A DNA stretch of 64,000 nucleotides, taken from Syngnathus acus. Its lineage: Eukaryota > Chordata > Actinopteri > Syngnathiformes > Syngnathidae. Shown here piece after piece: positions 38,701-50,700 of this stretch (the stretch's first letter is position 1; every line of letters starts with the position of its first letter). A model generated the notes under the pieces. The model saw only the letters and a list, made by a program, of their open reading frames with translations. It ran no database searches and was not told where the DNA came from. The position numbers were made by a program, and so were the translations under genes. The stretch covers positions 6,183,501 through 6,247,500 of the forward strand of contig NC_051104.1 of the NCBI RefSeq assembly GCF_901709675.1, written 5' to 3'.

Positions 38701-41700
38701 TCCGGTGTATTTCCAGTCTCCACTCACCCAATTCCATTCTCTCATTCACCCCTTTTTTTTTTTTCCCGCCCATGCGTACGAACGAACCTGCCCTTCTGGC
38801 ACGCCGAGCACAGCCAGGCTTTGTCCTTCTTGTTGTACGTGCAGCAGGTCTTGCACACGTTGTACTGGCAGTCCAGGCACTCGCGTTTGGGGTTGAGCAG
38901 GAAGGTGAAGGGCACGCAGCAGCGGATGCAGCAGTGCTCGTTGAAATGGTGCTGCTTGGAGAGGATGGAGCATCTGCTGCCTTCCTCCGCCAGCTCCTGC
39001 TTCATCTCGCTGGAGCCGGGCGAGCAAGAGAGAGAGAGAGAGAGAGAGAAAATGAGAGACAGAAAGGGGAGGGGGGGTGAAGGGAGGAGAGCATCTGGTC
39101 AAGTGGTGGAATATGACTGCGATGTGGAATCATCAGCGACACTATAGCAAAGGAAGGGGTGCAGTGGCGGTTCACAGGATTTAACCATCTTGTCACTCTT
39201 TCTACTCAGGTTCTGTGTAACCATGGCTGACATTCCTTTTTTTGGAAGACCCTGTCAAACTGCATCAGTCGAGGAGAGGAGTCTGTGCACCTCCTTGAAC
39301 CTCTTCATCGACAAAGTATGGAATGATCCGCCTCAATTGAGGCATAGCCACCATGAGAGCGATGATATTGAAAATGCTGCTTTGAAGGACACTTGCACAA
39401 AGCAGCCTGGAATGAAAAGCTTATTTTCAGAGTGTTTAGCAGCTTTAGAAAAAAAGAAAAAAAAAAGTCCACCATCTTTTGACACTAATGAACTGCGGCT
39501 GACATAAATACCGACAATTGAAATGACACATTTGAGTTTTCCCTTGCAGTGCGATGTACCAAAGTTGACATTTATTTCCCAAACCATTCGTTAATCACCG
39601 AGCTTGAATGTAATAAATATATTGGATGGAAGGGTGAAAGTGAGTTGAGCAAACAGCATTTATCGAAAATGTAAAACGCCGCTACGATAACGAAAGGGAA
39701 TGTTAAGTGTGTGTGTCGTTGTGCTGCTGCTGCCGCAACAGTCAATAAATTACAAACAGCCTCAACAGCCTCCGCCCCCGACGCGCTGATTGCTTTTCTT
39801 CCGCATCATTAGCTGCGGAATGCTAATAAGATGAGCAAAGTCAGCAGGTGTGTGACTGATCTTGACAGCATGTATCATATGACACCAATGTATACTTGGT
39901 GCCATGCAGCCAGATGCAATAAAATACATCAGCATACGTCCACATTCATTCAAGGACAAGGGCTCGTCCTTCATAGCATCCCTTTGCATCAGTGTTCCTC
40001 TGTGTCCGCTTCTCAGGGTATAAAATCCCACCACAGGGTCACTCTAAGTACTTGCAACCGGAACCAACATCTGTGCAGTTCGAAATACTCATAAAAGGTG
40101 ATTAAAGCCGAGATAGAGCTTTAAATGGACAAAGTGAAGTTGCTGCAGATTTCCATTGTCACGCTGAACTTTGTACTTTGGATTAAAAGCTGACATGTCC
40201 ATTAAAGCCCCCAGGAGCATGAAAGTTGAAAGGGCTCGAGTGGCGAGCTTAGTTTGACCTTTAGGTTGTTCAGCTGGATATTTTTTACCCTGCTTTATTT
40301 GATTTGATTTGTTCTGCGACTCAAGTGAATTGCACGTTAGGGTGCACGTTCACTGTCCGTGGTGCTGAAGTCAAATACAGAATTTGAGTAAACTTGTAAG
40401 CGACAATTTGCTTTGCTTTATATGATTTGACTTGTTCTGCGACTCGAGTGAATTGCACGTTAGGGTACATGTTCGCTGTCCGTGGTGCTGAAATCAAATT
40501 CACTTGTTACTTGGGCATTCCTTCCATTTGGAGCACCATTCTCATGCTAGAATAACAAAAACTAGAAACTAAACTGGTAATTTGAGTAAAACTAATCCAT
40601 AATTTCCACAAGGCATTAAAGCTCAATTCTGCTCAAAACGGTGTGATTGTGTTGTACAAATTGTGGTCAACAAGAACAATTTGTGTCAAATTAAAGCAAG
40701 CGGTATTGGAGCGGGATGCAGACAGCTTAACACAAATGTGATTTCTCAATCTCATTTTCTATAAAGCATGCCCTGTGGTTGTTTCTCTTCTGTCAATATC
40801 TGTGATAGCAATCTATTAGGAAGGTTATTTTTATCTCCTTTATAGCTCATGTGATACATACACTTACAAACACAGGCTGGCTTGGAGGTAAAGGTAGTCA
40901 AATTTATTAGTAGGCTCAGACAGCATTAAGCAAATTTTACATTTTCATTTTATAGGGTCATTAGCTTTGACTGAGGGCATTTTTCCTGAGGCCTAAATCC
41001 ACCAGTTTTATTTTTACACTGCAGTCACCATTAAAAAAAAAACATAAAAATAACCAACAACAATGAAAATAGCAACGGACAGACAACTTCTCTGTGGCAC
41101 TTCACAAATTTACATAAAAAAAAGACAATTTTCTGGTTGTCAGATAGCTATTGGGCTATCCTTCAACTTTATCTTTTTTTCAATTGAGGATTTCAAGTCA
41201 TGGTTTAGATAAATGTGTCTGTGTATTGATGCAATTAAACACAATATAAGTTCATGTTGAGTTGCATTTGGAAAATACAAATATTATGTACTCTCCACTT
41301 GAGTGATTCCCTTGTTTAGGCTGGAAAAAACGGCCTCAATTTATAACTAATTACATCAGACGTCTTGAAAAAAAATTCCACTAGTATAAAATATGAAGCA
41401 AAAAGTGACTGCATTGGAGAAACATCATCCATCAGTCAGCGCACCAGGCTGCCACCAAACTAATCAGTAATTGTAGATATGAAAAAAAAAACATTTGACA
41501 CTTTGATTAAAGTAATTGAATACATTCCAGAATCATAAATTGATGCTCAAAAAGTCAGAGCTCTTTATCCACTACTAGGCCTCCATTATGGCTTAAAACA
41601 AGCAAAATACCTCAAAATAAATGATGACCTCATTCCGTCCTGAACATGTTCAGGATGTACCACTCCTAAATTTATTGCTTATTTTGAAATCACTTGGTGG

Positions 41701-44700
41701 CCTTGCCTGCTCCCACACACTCGACCTTCTCACCCTACTGCCTTGCTCTCCTCAGATGTGAAAACCCACAATGACATCTAAAGCTGTCATTCACTCAATT
41801 TTCAAAAGCGCTTTATAAATCAATAAGTGGATCATGATTAATTATTATCAGGGAGTCCAGTATCAATGTTTAAATGTTTATTATGAAATGTTATCATGGA
41901 GAGGTTTGAGTGCCATAGAGCTTTGAGAATGTGTACTGTGTGTTTCAATTTGATCTTGGGTACACACACACTTCTTTGAGGAGTCTGATTGAAAAGAAAA
42001 AAAGCACTTGGCAATTGTCAATTGATCGCGTGCTCTCTCCAAGAGCCTAACGGGGCAATTTCGAAATGTTGCTTTGATTTCCAGAGAGCGCCTGCTCCAA
42101 AAGCACCGACGCTTTCTTGTTGTTCTTGCGCAGAGAGTCATATAATGAAAATACCCTAAAGAGGCTCCAAATGAGAAGCTTCTTAAGTGCTCAATCCATT
42201 TCAATAGCATATTCATGCTGCCTTCCTAAGTGCTTTTTTTTTTTATGAATGCTGGAAAGGATTAAACAAAATAAATAAAAATAATTACCAGGGCAGTTTT
42301 ATGAGACCAGATGCCGAGGTCGGGACTATACCAGTCTATCCTTGTACAATCATTTCCTACAAAATGGAGTATAGCCAGCCCAGTAAAACGGTTCAGGAGT
42401 TTACAATCAATCCTTGACCACGTGTGTACATTGCGCTGCAGCCTGTAGTCAAAAATGGGTCAGTTGACTAGGAACTGGCACAAATACAAATGATGTCTGC
42501 AAGCTTAAAGCAGCCGGAAAAGTCATTACAAAAGCTGTTTGATCTTGATAATATTATTTTTCTTTGCTCTTTATATCATTGTTACCCAAGGCATCCGATT
42601 CCACTGTGCATAAAGAATTAATGATAAGGAAACATGCTCAACAGAAAAGGCAATACAAGAAATTAGAGCAGAGAAAAAAAAAAAGTATTAGCAAGAATGT
42701 CTAGAATGGAATCGGGTCACAACGCCGATGCATTCGCTTCTTCAATGTGGACTGTCTCTAACCTTGAGCTTAAAAACAAAGTGTGCTGAAAGCAAATATC
42801 TACAATATGCATAATTAATCAATCATTTGTCTTTGTTGACCGGCAAAGTGTTTGATTCAACCGCTGCATAAATAAAGAGCTCCTATTTGATAGCGCCTTA
42901 TGTTTTCCATTTTTTTCACCTTGTTTCTTGCATGTCTCCTGCCCTACTTTCTAAACTATATCAACAATCAAATACTGACATGAGATGTCACCAAAACATT
43001 ATCAAGATAAGAGAAAATAATGATGAGAAATTACGTGACGAGCTGCGTGTCGAATGTATTTAATAGAAGCTGGAGGCTATCGGCTTTCTTTTTTTTTAAT
43101 AACAACACTTAGCTCAAAACAGCAGCCAAGAGCCCCGAGGTTACTAATGGGCCAGGGCTCATTAAGACATATGAAGTCCAAAAAAAAGTTTCAACTCCAA
43201 CTTTAGCACGGAATGCTTTAATTGGCTTCTATGCCTGAAACATTATATAAAACACATGTATCAAATGGCTACATTATTTTACTAGAGCTGTCCAGGTTAC
43301 TTGATGAATATTATTTACTTGTTTTTAACCACTAAACAATACCAAACAAGCAAGGATAAATGGGGGAAAATGGTTACTAGACTTGTAATATTTATAGTCT
43401 GTACACCAACAACATGCAGCAGATAAAATATGTATTTTTTTCTTTTTTTATTTAGGAAAAAGACCATCTCGATTTTTTTTTCTTTACTACAGTAAATTTA
43501 TTCTCTAAGCTCAGGACCAACTAGCCCAAAATGAGCCCTCACATTGAGAAACAATTCTAATCAAATGTGTGTGCCTGCTGATAAGGTTTTCCAATCAGAG
43601 CGGCCAGCCTGGCATCGGAGTTACGCAACGGGAAAAATGAGCGATAAGGAGCGGGAAGGAAATAATGTGCAGTCTCAGCAAGGTGAAGGGATTATATTTT
43701 GCAATCGGATAATAATGTTTTGACCCTCAAATTACTTGGGAGAGAACCGGCTCCCAATTCAATTTGCGCATCTCGTCTGCGTGACGGGGTGCACTCATTT
43801 CGCGGAATGGAAAATGGAGAAATCCGTGGGATTTAGATATGATTGGTGGGAAATTTGGGGATCTAAAAGATTTGGGCATTGCACAAGTGCTTATTCCCAC
43901 AATGAAGAAAGCTTTTAAGATTTCAATCCATCAATATAGACAAAGCTTTCCAGCGATGTCATCATAATGACATTAGCTCCCAACTCCGTTTTCAAAAGGT
44001 GCACAGTGAGCTGCGGGCTACAAGTGGATGTGATGCGGTATATTAAAAGGAGGCCTGCGATAGCCGCCAGGGAACACCAGGCTATTTCTGTGGCAGCCAA
44101 GAAGAAGACATCACAAATGTGCAACGTTCACAGAATACCTGAGTGAGTAAGATTTGCTGCAATGTAATTGCACCAAATTGTGGAACCTCCAAAATTGGAT
44201 GAATCCACATTCTATGTTAATAATATCATCATGTCTTCAGGCACTTGAACCCCATTGGCCGTCTTGCATGACCATGAAATGGCTTCAATCTTATTCCAGC
44301 AGCTTTCTTACGAAGCTGTGCAGTGAACCGCACTCGTGTTCAAGTGTCCTCTGATAACCCAAATAGAAGCACTCTTGGGTTCGTTCACCTCGCACGAGGT
44401 AGTATCCGAGCAACTTCCTCCGCAGGGAGTCCTTTCAGAGCATTATTAAACCCTGCAAGGGTCGCATGTGGATAAAAGCGCTCCTGCTCAATGGGCGACT
44501 TCTCTGAGATAATACAACGCAAAAATAGCAGCCAAAAAAGCCGAAGAAGAGCTACGGTGCAATTTATTCACCATTTTGTCGCTCGACTTGAAGCCGTCTG
44601 CGAAACCAAGACATCCAAGGCCGGTCACCTCGTCAGTAAGTCATTTTAACGAAGCATCCGACGCCTTGACGGCGACGCGCTCACTCATCCGGCCGACATC

Positions 44701-47700
44701 ATTGCCGACCTGGCATTGACTCATAGCGTACATTGTCAAAATGTGATGAAATGCATCAAATCCAAAGCTGGCATGGGCGTTAAAGGCTGCAAATGGAACT
44801 GAACTGTGACCTGAGTTTACTTGTGCAGTTCATTTGAATTCATTGGGGCAAAATGAAGGTTTTTATGGCATTGTTGAGCCACAATCTTTTATGTGGTGAT
44901 AACTCCTAGTTAGAGTGGGATGTTTTTACCTTCATGATTAACAAGGAGTCCAAATCAGCAGAATTGCACCGATACGGTGTGATCTTGCTCCTCACACATA
45001 CTTTCACACATGCGCACGCACGTCTTATGAATGAGCCCGGATTCTGGCATGCAAAGAGACTTGGCAGCTCTGAAGATGGAATTCCTGCCGGCGAGGCTGC
45101 GTGTTTACTTCCCCAACAGAACAGAGAGAGCGGCAACCTTCACAACCTCGACTCTTAACCTTACAGACAGCTTCCGTGGCAGCCGTTTATCTCGTCATCG
45201 GAATGCCATACTGACATTCAAGATGATGCCGAATGCATTCCTTATATTCAGATGATTTAAAAGCAATATAAGAACTGAATTGGGAAATGTGCCGTTTGAA
45301 AAGACACAATGATGCGTCGTATGCTTGGACGCGCATTTTGCGTGTCGGCACTTAGCCGAAATGAAAAGGCAAAGGGAGCACTCACACTGGAGCTTATTAA
45401 ACAAATCCTTATCTAGATGTTAATCCCTTTATCGGGCTTTGCCGCAGAGCAGTGATACTTTGGAGCATATCGACTGCAAACATTAAGCTGGTGAAAACAC
45501 CAATTTCTCTTCTTTATGTAAAGTTGCTGAAACTTTCAATGCAAACAATTGTCTTTGATTCAATGACCGCTACAAAAAGGTGGAAAATGGAGATTTTTTT
45601 CTTAAAAACAGCACATTGCTATTGCGCAAGATGGTTTCCATGATTGCCTCGCATTGCTTAAGTATCATTACGGTGTCTCCGTTTGAGAAAACATCTTTAA
45701 TCATCTGATGCTATTCTGCAATTAAAGTAAACGGAACATGGTCCATCACGTAAAGAGGGAAAATGAGACGTTTTAATGGTTGAAGCTCCCTGAAGTTGCA
45801 CGGATTTATCGAGTGCAATTTTTATCAATCGTGTATTCCGAAGTGAAACTAGGGGAGAGAACAAAAGGGTAAAAACAGCAATCTGCACCTTACGATACGT
45901 TTGTATATTTTAAGTACAGAGCTCAATAAATGTCTTGTAGGAACTAAACAGGAAAATAAGAAGCTCATGATTCATAATTTATCAACTTTATGTCTCAGCT
46001 TTGTGTACAAACCTCAAGGCACTGCCAGAAGTAGACATGATGTTGTGCACTGCCTATTTTGCATATATTCTAATATTTAACACACTTTTTCCCTTTCCAA
46101 ATAGGACACAAATAGATTGCATTCGAGTGTACCTAATGAAACGACTGTAGGAGAGTAGCACTGCAGTTATCTAATTCATTGGAGCATATGATTTCTGCCA
46201 GTGAAGGGCAAGCAGATAAGGAGTTCTTCTGGTGTTCCATTATGGTGCTGTGGCCCGTCATATCAAACAGAAGTACAGACAGCCAATTTCAATCTGACCA
46301 AGCCATTGAGCACATCACTGGATTATTGTTTAATCAGTATGAATCGAAAGCAAGCTAATTGCGGTTCCCCTGACCACTTTTCCCCCCACAAAGCCCTGCA
46401 TGTTGCTTATCTCTGGCGGTAAATAAAGTCCACTTCTATAGCGCTTTATCTTCACCCTATATGGTGCCCAAAGCGCTTTTACAAAGCCTCACATTCTAAT
46501 CCAACTCCCATAACACTAAACAGATGCCACAAAGATCAAAATCTTCTATAAATGCGCCATCAAATGTTTTCACTGTGTAATGCTGTTAACAATATTTACC
46601 AGTGAATTGAAAAAAAAAAAATGAATGGGTGCAATTGTATTGAAGTCCACAGGAGGGCATTAAAATCATTAAATAGCATTTAGGTGAGTACAAAGCTCTA
46701 CTGGACTCATTTAATTTCGCACTAAATTCTTGTTGTGACGACAAAGAGGAATTCAGATGTCTAAATTAGATTGTGTCAAAAATATCATTGAAAACGACCT
46801 AAACGCAATAATTAGAAATACCTTTCACCTATTTCTTGAATTTCTTCCCCATTTTTTTTTAAATGTAACAGGCCATAATAAAGATCATCATAAAGGATTT
46901 CAAGGGTGTTGGCCGGAGTCCAGTTACACATCATGCACATCCTGGGCAACAGTGCTCCCTATGGGTACTTGCACAGAATTTCCCAAACTGGAGCCAGCTG
47001 GGCGAAAGAAAAAGCATTTACAGGTTCATCTGAGGGCGTAAAGGAGAACTCACAAGCTTGTTTTACTACAAGTACCAACATTTGACGACACTACTCCACA
47101 CATTCATTATGGCTGAATGAGTTTGTCAGCTGTGGCTGTAGGAAAATCAATCATATTTTGACACCAAATATCACCGCTTCCTTTGCTTTAAACTAATCTG
47201 CAGACACTTTGTAATCCCATGACAACCATTTCAACTGTAAATACTTGAAATTTTAAAGGAAAAAGACTTGTCGATATTTAAGTAAGCATCTCATAACCTG
47301 GCGCACAAAACCAACGTAAGTCATGATTGCAATTTAAGATGAATGATATTTTTGCTTAAAGAACCACGAGAAGCCAAAAGTTGCTGTCTCGGAATTTCAC
47401 CACTGCTGTCTTTCACCTGACCACAGCTGCAGATGGAGAGCTTGGCGGGCATTCAATGTCGGACTCAAAATTGAAGATAGACTTAAATATTTATCTTGCG
47501 TGTGTGTAACACATCTGCAAAAAAGTAAGGGATTACACGGAAACCATTCCCACTAAAATGTGTGTCAAGCAGTATGCCTTAAAAAAAAAAAAAACACACC
47601 AGAAAGGAATGGAAAGAGGACATTGCGACAAAGATGTTGCAGGAAGAGAAAGGATCAGGTATCGCGAATGAATCCAAAAGGCAAGCACAAGCAAAACCGC

Positions 47701-50700
47701 AACTGTCTGTTTGGAGCAGAGTCATCACCACACTTTGGCCCGAGTTTCAAATGGTCCGGTTGTCTGACTCAGCGAATAAGTGGAGGATCACCGCTGCAGC
47801 GTGGAGCGCCACCGTCCTGGCACTGCTCCTGACACCAATGGGTTGAAAGGAAGAAGAAAACCAAAGAGGGGAGAGTCGTTATGTCGGTGGATTCTTCACA
47901 GCACGTACTTTGTCTTTCGGCTCCGAAACACACGCACCATCAATCATAGTGAAGCAGGAGTGACTTCCCTGAGGACGTAATGACTCATCAGCCATCAGCT
48001 ATATTTGATATAATATCTCAAAGTCCTTTTCGAAATCACACAGGGAGGGTTGAATGGTGCACTCAAAGCACACACAGCTCCTTTAAGACGTTTGATATCA
48101 AATGCTCCAAGGTTATGATACAAACACGTTTACAATCTGATTAGGATGTCTTTGCCTCTACTTTGGCCATCAGAGCATATTCATCTTGAGTGCCATCATC
48201 GGCAAACTCCCACGAGAAGGATTCTCTGACAATTTATTCAGACAGCCGCACAATCCAAACAGATTCGGTTCAACCAAAACAGAGATGCTACGAGATCTTT
48301 GTTGTAGGGCTGTGACGATTGAATATTTTTAGAATCGATTCATCGGATCCAGTGAGTGTATCACCAAATTACCCCCTCCCCATTTCATCTTGTTTATTTG
48401 GTATTGTTTAGTGATTAAAAACAAGTCAATAATAATAAAACAACATCACACAAGAGGGATTAGCCAGACAACAAAGAGGCCCTGAAAACCACTCAAAAAC
48501 AGAAATGACACATTCACTGGTAGAAAAAGAGATGAATGGGGCACCATCTCTCTGCAGCGAGCGGCTATTTCCCTCCGACTAAAAACAGCACTTGACATTT
48601 GGCCAGCGGCGGAGTAATCACCGCAGACCTGAACAAATAGAAAGGTAACATCTCAGACCATCTCTCAGGGGCCTGGAGGAGATAACACCGTGCGTGGCCT
48701 CCCTGAGATGCATCCCTGTTATTCCAGAGAAGTAGCCGTGCTACTTTGTTTGGAGACAAAGTAACTGTTGAGACATCTATTGGCTCTATATATCCAATAA
48801 GGAAAGCTCAAAGTGTGTGTGTGTGTGTGTGAGCCACCAGGGGGATTATTTTTCACCATCTCACCAGCCAAGCTAAGCAGCGCAGCAACACTGCTGATTC
48901 GTCACAGTCAAAAAGTCCGAATGGTCCTCCCTCACATATCATAAACCGCTTTGTGGCTAAGGAAACATTTCACAAGAGGAGGCGTCTTAAAGAAACAGTG
49001 CTTGGATCTGTTTTTGCATTATTTCATCACATCTTAATTGGTAGTAACATTTTGATCAGTTGTATTTTCCCCCCACAAACACAAACAATAACTTAATGCT
49101 TGCTAAATAATGAGGACAGATGGCCACCCATGTCAGAAATATCTCCAGCTATCATCAAGACTTCTAATTTTAGGTAGCCCTGATTTATGTGAACCACTAC
49201 AGAATGATGTTTGAGAGATTAAATAATAGAGATTTCATACGGTTAGTGATAAGGAATACATAAGGCCAATTCATGAGTGTGTGTCTGCACACAGTATGCG
49301 CAAGCATGCCCACTTATAGTAACTGCTGTGGTCTTGGCAGCTTTATTCCCATTAGCTAATTAACTTTAATGATATTAAACATCATCAAGTAGGAGCCCTA
49401 TCGAATGCTAATTAGAAATCTCGCAGTCTGAGGCGACTGTAGCGTCGATCTCAGTCAGCCCTGAGAAATTAAAGCTCACCCTTCCGTGTAGGCTTTTTTT
49501 TTTCTTCTATTGTGAGCAGGTTGCATCATCAAGTCACTGTCCTCAACCACTTTTCTCTGTATATCATTTACATGTTTTGACCTTTCCATTCACCAGTAAG
49601 CTACATCCTGTATCGAAAGGAGAGGCTGACTATTTAACATTTCGTGGCGAAAAGTCACACCGCTACAGAGGCACAAGGGCGGTTGTAATTTCATCAATCG
49701 ATAAGGATAAACATCAAACGGATATAGCGGGGACATCTCAAGATGAAATAATCCCACGCGCACGCACAATGACGTCATGCACATGCACGTCCACTTTAAA
49801 CCCTAACCGCATGAACATGAGTCAGACAAATAACCCGGACCAGAACAGCAGCTAATCCCCGCTAATGGAATACTGTAAGTAGCTGCTCACAACTAAATAA
49901 AAAAAATAAAAAAAAGGCTGGGACTGCATGAAAGGACATGGAAAGAACATAGAGTCTATGTACATAGATGGTCGCGATTCGCCACAAAGAATGTTTGCAT
50001 GCTCAAATGCTTATTCAATCACATTTGACCTAGTATAGAGTGAATGGAAACATGCCTCAACCAAAATATTTGATTGTCGGACTGGAAAAGAACAACCCTG
50101 GCATCTGGGAATAACACTGACACAATTTTTCTTAAATGTATCATTCTAATTATGATCACTTGACACTCTAATTAAAATATTTCCCTTGCATGCATTACAC
50201 CACAAAGGAAATGCACATCAAATGACATTTTTAAAGCTGCCGCCAAATTAAGATGAAAAGCTCGCAACATTGATAGTGAATCGTGGAAAGGAATTCAAAT
50301 TACGGCCCATATATCATGATAAGCATACTTATAAAGATAATGTTTATCGGGCAGTGCGGTGAACCGAGTGGTTAGCGCATCTGCCTCGCAGTGATGAGGT
50401 TCTCAACCCCAGGCTTCCTGTGGGAAGTTTGAATACTGTCCCCGTGATTATGTGTCGACCTATTTCTATCAATAATGATTTTGCAGTCTTTGGGAACGCT
50501 GTTTGCTAACCAATCCCACGTCCTGCTGCCCCATAATGAGCCTCGCCAAGTGGAGGCCTGAGGCGGCAAAAGGTCAGAGGTTGAGCTGCTCAGGCTCTCT
50601 CATTGGCAGAAGCGGCCCGGCCACCGAGGTGATTAGAATTAGTAACGGCAAAAGCACCGAGAAAATTAAATAAACATCCCATTCAAGTGATGCGCACTTG

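Noticed and set aside
50349-50420. tRNA gene
   Set aside because: An A-box-like head is present, but the stems and B box are not; it fits a decayed SINE-like repeat better.
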